NCBI GenBank assembly: GCA_963802575.1
Contig: CAWDJF010000005.1
Coordinates: 1 to 64,000, forward strand
Length of the DNA: 64,000 nt
From: DATFTE01 sp963802575
GTDB lineage: Bacteria > Acidobacteriota > Terriglobia > Terriglobales > Acidobacteriaceae
Direction: 5' to 3'
Part shown: positions 7,356-15,870 of the stretch, piece after piece
Numbering within the stretch: the stretch's first letter is position 1
Layout: each line of letters opens with the position of its first letter
The notes under the pieces: generated by a model
Told to the model about the DNA's origin: nothing
The model's input: the letters and a program-made list of their open reading frames with translations, nothing else
Databases searched by the model: none
Program-made: the position numbers and the translations under genes

Positions 7356-8123
7356 GTGCTGCATTATGATTTTGTTCTTCGCGCCGAGGAGAAGGGGTTG
7401 ACCCAACTGAACCGCGAGCCTGCAGTCATTCGTTCTTATCGACGGACGGAACCAGGGACGCAGCCCGAGTACGCATATCCCGGATATCGCGCGACCGCGC
7501 GGCGTGCTCCTTTGAAGCCGCTGATCCTGCTGCCGCACACGCTATCGGAAATTACCGGCCCGGTCTACGGACACGAAAAAATTGCCGAAACCGACAACGA
7601 TCTGACTCGCCAACACGCGGGCGATCCGCTGGGCGAGCGAATCACGGTGAGTGGCCGCGTGATCGACGACGATGGCCATCCGATCACCAACACGTTGATC
7701 GAACTGTGGCAAGCGAACGCTGCGGGCCGTTACTTTCACAACCGGGACGATCACCGCGCTCCCATCGATCCGAACTTCACCGGCGCTGGGCGCACGCTCA
7801 CCGATGACAAAGGCTACTACCGTTTTGTGACGGTGAAGCCGGGAGCGTATCCGTGGAGAAATCACGACAACGCCTGGCGTCCGGCGCATCTACACTTCTC
7901 GCTCTTTGGGCCGGCATTCGCCACGCGTTTGGTGACGCAGATGTATTTCCCCGGCGATCCGCTGCTTCCATTTGATCCGATCATTCAATCCATACCAGAT
8001 GAGCGAGCGCGCCGGCGATTGATCTCTAGTTTCGACTGGGAAACTACGCAGCCGGAATGGTGTCTCGGCTACCATTTCGACATCATTCTGCGTGGCCGCG
8101 AAGCGACCCCGTTCGAGGACTAA
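7356..8123 (+). CDS. pcaH: Protocatechuate 3,4-dioxygenase, beta subunit
   Basis: With PcaG it forms the intradiol ring-cleaving dioxygenase that turns protocatechuate into 3-carboxy-cis,cis-muconate. The product is 255 aa, usual for PcaH. The non-haem Fe(III) ligands are visible: Tyr in AAGRYFH, Tyr in VKPGAYPW and both His in WRPAHLHFS. The front part holds the RREPAVIRSYRR-like N-terminal arm and the intradiol core GRVIDDDGHPITNTLIELWQ. The start is a GTG with AAAGG five bases upstream; a downstream start would remove the conserved arm. It is the first gene of a four-gene operon, one base from pcaG. Confidence 0.95.
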   Translation: MLHYDFVLRAEEKGLTQLNREPAVIRSYRRTEPGTQPEYAYPGYRATARRAPLKPLILLPHTLSEITGPVYGHEKIAETDNDLTRQHAGDPLGERITVSGRVIDDDGHPITNTLIELWQANAAGRYFHNRDDHRAPIDPNFTGAGRTLTDDKGYYRFVTVKPGAYPWRNHDNAWRPAHLHFSLFGPAFATRLVTQMYFPGDPLLPFDPIIQSIPDERARRRLISSFDWETTQPEWCLGYHFDIILRGREATPFED

Positions 8124-8124
8124 G

Positions 8125-8697
8125 ATGAAATTGATTCCTACCGGATCCCAAACTGTTGGCCCGTATTTTCATCTTGGGCTGACTGATCCGCGATCGGTGG
8201 CGTGCATCGCCGGCCCTGGGGCAAGGGGCGAGCGAGTAACACTAGTGTGCACTGTGCTCGATGGCGATGGCGTCCCGGTGCCAGATGCCATGCTCGAGAT
8301 TTGGCAAGCGAACGCCGAAGGCAAGTATCATCATCCTGAGGATATGCAAGAGAAAGCGCTCGACCCTGCCTGCGAAGGGTTTGGCCGCATGGGAAGCGAT
8401 GCAGCGGGGGAGATGAAGTTCGAAACCATCAAGCCCGGCCGCGTGCCCGGACCCGACAAACGGTTTCAGGCGCCACATCTGAACGTATCAATCCTTGCGC
8501 GCGGCCTGCTGAAGCGGTTGCCCACGCGAATTTATTTTGCGGGCGACGCCGCGAACGAGGAAGATCCGGTGCTTGCCCTCGTGCCGGAAGAGCGGCGCGA
8601 GACATTGATGGCACAACCCGATCCGTCGAAACCCGGTGAATGGCGTTTCGTGATTCACTTGCAAGGCGAGCGCGAGACGGTCTTTTTCGACGTGTAG
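8125..8697 (+). CDS. pcaG: Protocatechuate 3,4-dioxygenase, alpha subunit
   Basis: The product is 190 aa from ATG 8125, directly behind the pcaH stop. It has the typical TGSQTVGPYFHLGL opening of the alpha subunit and the intradiol core MLEIWQANAEGKYHHP. As expected for the non-catalytic chain, only part of the iron ligand set is kept (FQAPHLNVSILARGL). It contributes to the active-site wall and to oligomer assembly. An extended frame from 8092 would add 11 residues overlapping PcaH and is not needed. Confidence 0.94.
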   Translation: MKLIPTGSQTVGPYFHLGLTDPRSVACIAGPGARGERVTLVCTVLDGDGVPVPDAMLEIWQANAEGKYHHPEDMQEKALDPACEGFGRMGSDAAGEMKFETIKPGRVPGPDKRFQAPHLNVSILARGLLKRLPTRIYFAGDAANEEDPVLALVPEERRETLMAQPDPSKPGEWRFVIHLQGERETVFFDV

Positions 8698-8774
8698 ACT
8701 CTGCCGAGGCCGCGTGTTCAGACTTATCCTGATAATGTTGCTCGCTGCTGGGTTCAGAGCCGCGATGAGGTGTG

Positions 8775-10127
8775 ATGTCCGTCAGATTAATTGAGAGCTT
8801 GGCGACCACTGAGGCGTTGTCGGAGGTGTTCTCCGACCGCTCCGTGCTCGAAGCCATGCTCGCTTTCGAAGTAGGATTAGCGCGGGCCGAAGCGCGCGTG
8901 GGGGTCGTGCCTGACGCGGCGGCGAAGGCAATTGCGGCAGCTGCTCGTGTTGAATCGTTCGATATCGCAGCGTTGGCGAATCAGACCCTGCGAGGCGGAA
9001 CTCCGGGCATTCCGCTCGTAAAGGCACTTACGGAGTTGGTGCGAGCGAGCGCTCCTGAAGCCGCTGGCTTCGTGCATTGGGGCGCGACCAGCCAGGATGT
9101 GGCCGATACCGCGCTGGTATTGCTGCTGAAGAAATCGCAGGTCCTGCTAGAGAGCGATCTCGAACAGATGGAAGGCGCGTTGCTGCGGCTTGCCGAACAA
9201 AACGCCGACAGCGTGATGCTTGGGCGAACGCTGATGCAGGCTGCGCCTCCGGTCACCTTCGGATTGAAAGCTGCGGGATGGCTGGCGGCGATGCGGCGAT
9301 GCCGAGAAAATCTGCGCGGAACGTTCTCCGACGTTTTGATTCTGCAGTTTGGCGGCGCGAGTGGGACCTTGGCTATGCTTGGCGAACAGGGAATTGAGGT
9401 GGGACATGCGCTCGCCGCAGAGCTCAGCCTCGGATTTCCGGATTCCCCCTGGCACACCCACCGCGATCGTCTGGCGCGCCTGATTTGCGCGTGCGGAGTT
9501 CTGACCGGCTCGCTAGGAAAGATGGCGCGCGATATTTCTCTGCTCATGCAAGGCGAAGTCGCGGAAGTCGCCGAGCCTGGCGGCAAACGTCGTGGTGGAT
9601 CTTCTACCATGCCGCACAAGCGCAATCCTATCGGATGTTCTGTCACCCTCGCGGCGGCGCAGCGCGTGCCTTCGCTCGTTGCGACGTTTCTCTCGTCTAT
9701 GGTGCAGGAACACGAACGCGGTGTCGGCGGTTGGCAGGCCGAATGGCCCACGGTAGCCGACGTCATCCAGGCGACTGGATTAGCCGTGGCCTCGATGGCA
9801 GAAGTGGCCGAGGGATTGACGGTTGATCGGGCGCGCATGCGAGCCAATATTGAGGCCACTCGCGGCGTAATCTTCGCTGAGCGCGCAATGATGTTGTTAG
9901 GCCCGAAGCTGGGTCGAGACGTCGCCCATAAATTGCTGGAAGATGCGACTCGACAAAGCATCGCGCAGCAGAAACACCTCTCGGAAGTTCTGAGCGCGAT
10001 GCCTGAAGTGGCGCGCCATCTCGACGCAGCTACGCTGCGCGACCTGGAAACTGCGGAGAAATATTTGGGCATGGCTGAGCAGTTCCGCACCCGCCTCATC
10101 GCGAATGAATCCAAAGAAAAGGACTAA
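8775..10127 (+). CDS. pcaB: 3-carboxy-cis,cis-muconate cycloisomerase
   Basis: Converts 3-carboxymuconate to 4-carboxymuconolactone, the second step of the protocatechuate branch. The product is 450 aa, the usual size, of the fumarase/aspartase superfamily. Signatures are VHWGATSQDVADTA, GRTLMQAAPPVTFGLK and the superfamily loop GGSSTMPHKRNPIG with the catalytic-loop Ser. ATG 8775 has GAGG six bases upstream. The 77-nt gap from pcaG is the only break in the operon; it contains no terminator I can see. Confidence 0.94.
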   Translation: MSVRLIESLATTEALSEVFSDRSVLEAMLAFEVGLARAEARVGVVPDAAAKAIAAAARVESFDIAALANQTLRGGTPGIPLVKALTELVRASAPEAAGFVHWGATSQDVADTALVLLLKKSQVLLESDLEQMEGALLRLAEQNADSVMLGRTLMQAAPPVTFGLKAAGWLAAMRRCRENLRGTFSDVLILQFGGASGTLAMLGEQGIEVGHALAAELSLGFPDSPWHTHRDRLARLICACGVLTGSLGKMARDISLLMQGEVAEVAEPGGKRRGGSSTMPHKRNPIGCSVTLAAAQRVPSLVATFLSSMVQEHERGVGGWQAEWPTVADVIQATGLAVASMAEVAEGLTVDRARMRANIEATRGVIFAERAMMLLGPKLGRDVAHKLLEDATRQSIAQQKHLSEVLSAMPEVARHLDAATLRDLETAEKYLGMAEQFRTRLIANESKEKD

Positions 10128-10132
10128 GCCCT

Positions 10133-11299
10133 ATGCCGTTCGTGAACGTCGACGATACCCGGCTGTTCTATCGCCTTGAGGGTAAAGCCGGGGCTCCGCC
10201 GCTGATCTTTTCTCATTCGATCGGCACCGACCACGGGATGTGGGGGCAGCAAGTGGAAGCGCTCGCGCCCTATTTTCAGATTGTGCGTTATGACGTTCGC
10301 GGCCACGGGGCCTCCGACGCCCCGAAGGGCGAATATTCCGTCTCGCAACTGGGGCGAGACGCCGTTGCCATCGCGGACGCAGCCGGATTCCAGAAGTTTG
10401 CTTTTTGCGGGCTTTCGATGGGGGGTGCGATCGGACAGTGGATCGCGCTGCACGCCCCCGAGCGTCTGACGCATCTTGTTCTGTCGAACACCTCTCCGCA
10501 GTTCGGGCCTCGAACCAACTGGGATACGCGCATCCAGGCGGTGCAAGAAGGCGGGATGGCGTCGATCGCCGACATGGTGATGCAGCGTTTCTTCTCGCCT
10601 GCCACGCTCACGCATGATTTTCATGCTACCGATGTGAAAGCGGTTTTCCTCGAAACCGATCCCGCAGGATATTCCGGATGCTGCGCTGCGCTCCGCGACA
10701 TGGATTACACTGCTGAGCTTTCGAAGATCAAAGCTCCGACGCTGGTCATCGCCAGTAACAGCGACGTCTCGACCCCTTGGACGGGCCACGGCGAAATCCT
10801 GGCGCGCGGAATCGCGGGCGCTCGCGTGGTTCGTATGCCGGGGGCGCATCTCTCCAATCTCGAGCGCCCGCATTCTTTCACCGATGCGCTGGTGGAATTC
10901 CTGATGCCGCAAGATGGCGCCCGCGATCCACTGGAGGCCGGTTTCGCAGTGCGGCGGGAGATGCATGGGGAGGCTCACGTCGATCGCTCGATGGCGGATG
11001 CCACGGAGTTCAACCAGGATTTTCAAGCTCTCATCACACGCTACGCATGGGGAACAATCTGGACGCGTCCCGGTCTAAGCCGCCGCACCCGCCGCCTTCT
11101 GGTCCTGGCGATCGCGGCCAGCATGGGGCGATGGGAAGAGTTTTCTCTTCACGTGCGTACCGGATTGGCCAATGAACTTGAACCGTGCGACGTTAAGGAA
11201 GTGCTTCTGCAGACGGCGGTCTACGCTGGCGTTCCCGCAGGGAATACGGGCTTCAAGTTGGCGAAAGAAGAGATGGAGAAGCTCGCGAAGTCCCAGTAA
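10133..11299 (+). CDS. pcaL: Fused 3-oxoadipate enol-lactonase / 4-carboxymuconolactone decarboxylase
   Basis: The product is 388 aa in two parts. Residues about 1-258 are an alpha/beta hydrolase (PcaD) with nucleophile GLSMGG, acid in ASNSD and His in PGAHLSN. Residues about 262-388 are a carboxymuconolactone decarboxylase domain (PcaC) with SRRTRRLLVLAIAASMGRWEEF and the CDVKEVLLQTAVYAGVPAGN core. The fusion carries out decarboxylation and then lactone hydrolysis, yielding 3-oxoadipate. Fusion in this order is known as PcaL in other bacteria. It closes the operon five bases after pcaB; the later steps (pcaIJ, pcaF) are not in the window. Confidence 0.94.
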   Translation: MPFVNVDDTRLFYRLEGKAGAPPLIFSHSIGTDHGMWGQQVEALAPYFQIVRYDVRGHGASDAPKGEYSVSQLGRDAVAIADAAGFQKFAFCGLSMGGAIGQWIALHAPERLTHLVLSNTSPQFGPRTNWDTRIQAVQEGGMASIADMVMQRFFSPATLTHDFHATDVKAVFLETDPAGYSGCCAALRDMDYTAELSKIKAPTLVIASNSDVSTPWTGHGEILARGIAGARVVRMPGAHLSNLERPHSFTDALVEFLMPQDGARDPLEAGFAVRREMHGEAHVDRSMADATEFNQDFQALITRYAWGTIWTRPGLSRRTRRLLVLAIAASMGRWEEFSLHVRTGLANELEPCDVKEVLLQTAVYAGVPAGNTGFKLAKEEMEKLAKSQ

Positions 11300-11302
11300 A
11301 GA

Positions 11303-11337
11303 GGCCGGCATCCGAAGACGCCGGCCCTTTTCCTTTT
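11303..11337 (+). terminator. Terminator of the pca operon
   Basis: GGCCGGC (11303-11309) pairs with GCCGGCC (11320-11326), followed by CTTTTCCTTTT. It lies three bases after the pcaL stop. Confidence 0.9.
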
Positions 11338-11548
11338 GCGGGCCATGCAAAGCCCGGCAGACAGTGTACCTCTACCCTGTAAATCAAGTGGCGAAGTACG
11401 AGCCGTCGGGAACGTAGCGGACGTGCGCATCACTTGAATCTGGAACGGCCGAAAACTAATCCAATTTGTAGAACGAAACAACCGGGCCTGGTGTGAACTG
11501 CGAATTTACGCCGACCGAGAACGAATCGGCAAGAAAGTTGAGTTAACT

Positions 11549-12475
11549 ATGCGTTTCTCCAAAGCTTTGGTGCTGGTGGCAATCACAATTCTTTCGACTT
11601 TAGTTGTCGCGCAAGAAACGGCTCCTGCGACGGGCGTTCCGGTGAGCATGGTGGTTACCGTTGAACCGCGTCATGGATCTTCCGTTCCCATGATCGACGC
11701 GCGCGACGTAATGGTCTATTTGAAGCATGAGCGCGCCAAGGTAACGGACTGGGTGCCGCTCAAGGATGCGCGCGCCGGTCTTCAGCTATTTTTGCTGATC
11801 GATGATTCGTCGAATACCAGTCTCGGATCGCAACTGGAAGATCTGAAGCAATTCATCACGTCGCAGCCTGCCACGACCGAGATCGGTGTCGCCTACATGC
11901 AGAATGGAACGGCGATGGTTCTGCAAAACCTGACGTCTGATCATGCCTCGGCAGCCAAGGCGCTGCGCCTGCCCATAGGAAATGCCGGAGCTTCGGCCAG
12001 TCCCTATTTTTCGCTGGGCGATCTGATCAAACGCTGGCCGGAGACGAAAGTTCCACGCGAAGTATTGATGGTCAGCGATGGAATCGATCGGTATTGGGGA
12101 AGCGGTCCTGACGACCCGTATGTAAGTTCGACGATCGATCAAGCGCAGAAGGCGGGCGTCGTTGTGTTTGCCATCTACATGCCGGGCGTGGGGCATTTCG
12201 GACATAGCTTCTGGCGCATCAATTGGGGACAAAACTACCTATCGCAGATTGCCGACGAAACCGGTGGCGAGGCCTACTACCTGGGGAATGGAGCGCCAGT
12301 GTCTTTCAGTCCATATTTAGACGATTTGTCCAGCCGGCTGGGACGGCAATACTGGTTGACCTTCCTGGCGCCGGCAGAGAAGAAGGCGGGATTTCAGCAA
12401 GTGAAACTGCAGAGCGAGGTGCCAAACGTGGAGTTGGTGAGCGCCGACCGCGTCTATGTACCTGCCGGGCAATAG
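11549..12475 (+). CDS. Secreted VWFA-domain protein
   Basis: The product is 308 aa. A signal peptide covers residues 1-22 (KALVLVAITILSTLVVAQ). The von Willebrand A domain spans about 75-260, with a MIDAS-like metal site DDSSNTS in LFLLIDDSSNTS and a second Asp in LMVSDGID. The front region (VVTVEPRHGSSVPMIDARDVMVY) has the beta-sandwich seen before the VWA domain in the acidobacterial VWFA family. The exported protein probably mediates metal-dependent protein contacts. It is a single gene with a roughly 250-nt upstream gap in which I see no other feature. Confidence 0.82.
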   Translation: MRFSKALVLVAITILSTLVVAQETAPATGVPVSMVVTVEPRHGSSVPMIDARDVMVYLKHERAKVTDWVPLKDARAGLQLFLLIDDSSNTSLGSQLEDLKQFITSQPATTEIGVAYMQNGTAMVLQNLTSDHASAAKALRLPIGNAGASASPYFSLGDLIKRWPETKVPREVLMVSDGIDRYWGSGPDDPYVSSTIDQAQKAGVVVFAIYMPGVGHFGHSFWRINWGQNYLSQIADETGGEAYYLGNGAPVSFSPYLDDLSSRLGRQYWLTFLAPAEKKAGFQQVKLQSEVPNVELVSADRVYVPAGQ

Positions 12476-12587
12476 GGAGGACTTGCTCGGCAGGCACACA
12501 GGAATCGAATCTCAGGCGCAACGGCCGAAGCATTCGCCGGCTTGTGACCGGGAGTCACGAGGGTGAGACGCCTTGCACCAGCGCCGC

Positions 12588-12752
12588 CTATTGAATCGAA
12601 CTGGCGACGGTGGAGAAGGCGTTGTTGGCGTTCGTCCCGATTAGCCGTATCGTTCCGACTACAAGAACCAGGATCACCGCCAGCATTACCGCATATTCCG
12701 CAATATCCTGACCCTGTTCTTCGGACCAGATCCTGCGAATCAGTTGAGCCAT
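12588..12752 (-). CDS. Flp-type (type IVb) pilin, orphan
   Basis: The product is 54 aa from the ATG with complement 12750-12752, which has a GGAGG four bases upstream. It shows the prepilin pattern: short basic leader, EEQG then QDIAEYAVML (processing after Gly, with conserved Glu-Tyr), then a hydrophobic helix to residue 44 and a polar tail. Flp pilins polymerise into tight-adherence (Tad) pili after cleavage by a prepilin peptidase. No tad secretion genes are near, so the assembly machinery must lie elsewhere. A longer in-frame start at 12791 adds an unlikely leader. Confidence 0.85.
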   Translation of the reverse strand: MAQLIRRIWSEEQGQDIAEYAVMLAVILVLVVGTIRLIGTNANNAFSTVASSIQ

Positions 12753-12910
12753 ACGACCTCCAGATGGGGGATTTGTGGAGAGAGACAACAATCATGCCGG
12801 GAGCCGGAAGCCTTGTCAAATGGCATCTGTGGATTAGTCCAGATGCCGGTCCCGGAGTTTCCAGAGTGGGTAGCATAACTCCGGTTGCGCTTCTCGGAAA
12901 GGCAAAACTT

Positions 12911-14362
12911 CTAGCGCATTAAGCCGGAGGCCGCTTTTGACGCGTATTCCAGGACGCGCCCCGGCATCACTCCCAGATAAATCGTAGCCGCGACGCTGAT
13001 TGCCAACGCTGCGCCTAAGCCAAACGGAATCGGTGAGATGGGCTCCTCTTCGCGGGGCTCTTTCATGTACATCATCACGATCACGCGCAAGTAATAGTAA
13101 GAACCGATCGCGCTGTTGATGACGCCGATCACGACCAGGCCGATGAGGTTCGCCTGTGCCGCGGCGCTGAACACATAGAACTTCGCGAGAAATCCTCCGG
13201 TAATCGGAATACCGATCAAAGACAAGAGGAAAATCGTAAGCGTCGCGGCGAGGATCGGGGAACGGCGTCCCAGCCCTGCGTAATCTTCGAGCGTTACGTA
13301 ACGTTCGCCAGCCCCGGCGAGATGGCTGACCACAGCAAACGCGCCGACATTCATGGCAGCATACGACGCGGAGTAGAACATCGCTGCGGGAATTCCGTTG
13401 TCAGGCAGAGCCGCGAATGCAACCAGCAGGTAGCCGGCGTGTGCGATTGATGAATAGGCCAGCAGTCGTTTGACGTTGTCCTGCACCAGCGCCCCTACGT
13501 TGCCGAGTGTCATCGACATTGCCGCGACCACCCAGATCAGCCACAAGGTTCCGGGCGCGTGCGCTTCAAACAGAATGCGCAGCAGAACCGCAAACACCGC
13601 AGCCTTCGGACCGGTGGACATCAATCCAACGATGGGAGCGGGCGCGCCTTCGTAGACATCCGGTGTCCAAATATGGAAGGGAGCAGCAGCGACCTTAAAA
13701 CCTAATCCCACAAACATCAGGGCCACGGCTACGTAGGCCAACATTGGAGGCTGGACCATTTGCATCGAGTGGGCGATGACCACGATGCTGGTGGAACCCG
13801 TCGCGCCAAACATCAGCGCTACACCGTATAGAAAGAATGCAGTCGCAAACGAGCCTAGCAGGAAATACTTGATCGAAGATTCACTACTGATCGCGGCGCG
13901 CCTCCGGAAGCCCGCGAGGATGTAGGTGGAGATAGACGATATTTCGAGCGCGATGAAGATGAGAACCAACTCCACCGCCGATGACATCAGGCTCATGCCC
14001 ACTGCGCCAAACAGAATCAAGGCGTAATATTCGCCGGCTCGAATCTTCTGGACCTGCATGTATTCGAAGGAAGTCAGAATGACGACGGCAGTAATAGTCG
14101 CGATCAGAAAATGAAAGAAGACGCTAAAGGAGTCGACGTTGATCATGCCCCAGAAGGCGGGGCCGGGATACTGGGCCTGAAAGACGGTTGCAGCCATGGC
14201 GCCAATCGCGCCAAACAAGGCGATCGTGCCGAGTGTTTTGTGGCTGCTCCGCTCGTCCATGACCGGATCGAGCAGCATAATGATCATGCCGAACACCGTG
14301 AGCACAATCTCGGGCAGGATGCGAATGTATTCGGCGCCTTGAGGTATCGTGGCAGGGTTCAC
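12911..14362 (-). CDS. nuoN: NADH-quinone oxidoreductase subunit N
   Basis: An antiporter-like proton-pumping subunit of the membrane arm. The product is 483 aa with about 14 membrane helices. The channel residues sit in the usual places: ALEISSISTYILAGF (Glu of helix 5), KAAVFAVLLRI and RLLAYSSIAHAGYLL (Lys/Arg-Ser region of helix 8). It is the last gene of the leftward complex I operon; its start overlaps the nuoM stop by four bases, showing coupled translation. A short 3' gap leads to the converging VWFA/Flp region. Confidence 0.96.
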   Translation of the reverse strand: MNPATIPQGAEYIRILPEIVLTVFGMIIMLLDPVMDERSSHKTLGTIALFGAIGAMAATVFQAQYPGPAFWGMINVDSFSVFFHFLIATITAVVILTSFEYMQVQKIRAGEYYALILFGAVGMSLMSSAVELVLIFIALEISSISTYILAGFRRRAAISSESSIKYFLLGSFATAFFLYGVALMFGATGSTSIVVIAHSMQMVQPPMLAYVAVALMFVGLGFKVAAAPFHIWTPDVYEGAPAPIVGLMSTGPKAAVFAVLLRILFEAHAPGTLWLIWVVAAMSMTLGNVGALVQDNVKRLLAYSSIAHAGYLLVAFAALPDNGIPAAMFYSASYAAMNVGAFAVVSHLAGAGERYVTLEDYAGLGRRSPILAATLTIFLLSLIGIPITGGFLAKFYVFSAAAQANLIGLVVIGVINSAIGSYYYLRVIVMMYMKEPREEEPISPIPFGLGAALAISVAATIYLGVMPGRVLEYASKAASGLMR

Positions 14363-15870
14363 TGTCCTACCACCTTGGCTGCCAGTTGTGTAAAGGGCGC
14401 CAGAGCCGCGCTCACCGCGGGATCAATCGCATTCAGCCACCACAGTGGAGCAACTCCCATGATCAACGCGACAACGGCTGCGGGCCACAGAGCGATTTGT
14501 TCGCGACCGCTTAAGTCCGCGAGATGATTGTTGATGTCGAGCTTTACTTTCCCAAAGAATACGCGCTGGTACATCCACAGCAGATAGCAGGCGCTCCAGA
14601 TGACGCCGGTCGCGCCGAGAATTCCGTAGATCGCGCGGTCGCGGAATGCACCGCTCAACACCAGGAACTCTCCGATGAAGCCATTGAGCAGCGGCAGTCC
14701 GACCGAGGCGAGCGTGATAAATAAGAAGAACGCTGCGTAGAGAGGCATAGGCGTCGCCAGCCCGCCAAATTCCGAAATCTCGTAGGTGTGACGGCGCTCG
14801 TACAAAATGCCGGAGAGCATGAACAGTCCGCCGGTCGAAATGCCGTGCGCCAGCATCACGTACATCGCGCCGTCGAGCCCCGCCTGGGTGAAGCTGAAAA
14901 TGCCGAGCACGACGAACCCAAGGTGGCTGATCGACGAGTAAGCGATCAGCTTCTTCATGTTCGGCTGCACCATTGCGACCAGCGCGCCGTAGATGATGCC
15001 GATCAGCGCCAGGATCATGATCCAGTTGGCATTTTGCCGCGCCTGCGCAGGGAAGAGCCCGAGGTTGAAGCGCAGCATGCCGTACGTTCCCATCTTCAGC
15101 AGCACTCCGGCCAGCAGGACCGAACCCGCCGTAGGAGCTTCCACGTGTGCGTCGGGCAACCATGTGTGTAATGGGAACAACGGAACTTTCACGGCAAAGG
15201 CAACGAAGAACCCGAGGAAGAGCCAGGTAGCGGCACCGGCAAAGCCGTCAACGCGCCCGCTTTGGATCGCGTTTTGAATGGTGACGAAATCGAACGTGCC
15301 AACTTTCGCGTAAAGCCACAGAATCGCCGCCAGCATGAATACCGAGGCGATCATGGTGTACATGAAAAACTTCACGGCTGCGTAGACGCGTCGACCGTGT
15401 CCGTAAATGCCGATCAACAGCGCCATGGGAATGAGCGTGGCTTCCCAGAAGAAATAGAACAGGAACAAATCAAGCGCGCAGAAGACGCCGATCAGCGCGG
15501 TTTCAAGAATCAGCAGGATGATGAAGAATTCCTTCACCCGCTCATGGATCGAATTCCACGAAATCAACACACACAACGGGGTGAGGAACGTGGTCAGCAC
15601 AATCAGCCAGACAGAAATCCCATCGACTCCCATGTGGTAATGAATGTTGGGAGTGGGAATCCACGGGATGTTGATCTCGTACTGAAAACCCGGCCGCGAG
15701 CGAGCGAGATACACCGGAAGGTGCACCGAAACCAGGAAGGCGCAAATGCTGACAATAAGTGAAACGATCTTGACGTCGCGATCGCGCCGCGGCATGAACA
15801 CGAGCAGCAACGCTCCCGCGAGCGGGATGAAAGTCACCAGCGAAAGGATCGAACCGTCGAGTGAGTTCAT
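14359..15870 (-). CDS. nuoM: NADH-quinone oxidoreductase subunit M
   Basis: The second antiporter-like subunit. It is 503 aa from the ATG at 15870, which overlaps the nuoL stop as ATGA. A longer reading to 15927 only adds residues from the nuoL end in another frame. Visible signatures are LILETALIGVFCALDLFLFYFFWEATL... (helix 5 Glu), the FAVKVPLFPLHTWLPDAHVEA loop and MKKLIAYSSISHLGFV (helix 8 Lys). The pattern is the standard NuoM one, with nothing missing. Confidence 0.96.
   Translation of the reverse strand: MNSLDGSILSLVTFIPLAGALLLVFMPRRDRDVKIVSLIVSICAFLVSVHLPVYLARSRPGFQYEINIPWIPTPNIHYHMGVDGISVWLIVLTTFLTPLCVLISWNSIHERVKEFFIILLILETALIGVFCALDLFLFYFFWEATLIPMALLIGIYGHGRRVYAAVKFFMYTMIASVFMLAAILWLYAKVGTFDFVTIQNAIQSGRVDGFAGAATWLFLGFFVAFAVKVPLFPLHTWLPDAHVEAPTAGSVLLAGVLLKMGTYGMLRFNLGLFPAQARQNANWIMILALIGIIYGALVAMVQPNMKKLIAYSSISHLGFVVLGIFSFTQAGLDGAMYVMLAHGISTGGLFMLSGILYERRHTYEISEFGGLATPMPLYAAFFLFITLASVGLPLLNGFIGEFLVLSGAFRDRAIYGILGATGVIWSACYLLWMYQRVFFGKVKLDINNHLADLSGREQIALWPAAVVALIMGVAPLWWLNAIDPAVSAALAPFTQLAAKVVGQ

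Noticed and set aside
8981..10114. Long minus-strand open frame opposite pcaB
   Set aside because: It is the antisense shadow of a clear cycloisomerase gene; its product is Arg/Ser/Cys-rich with no family features.
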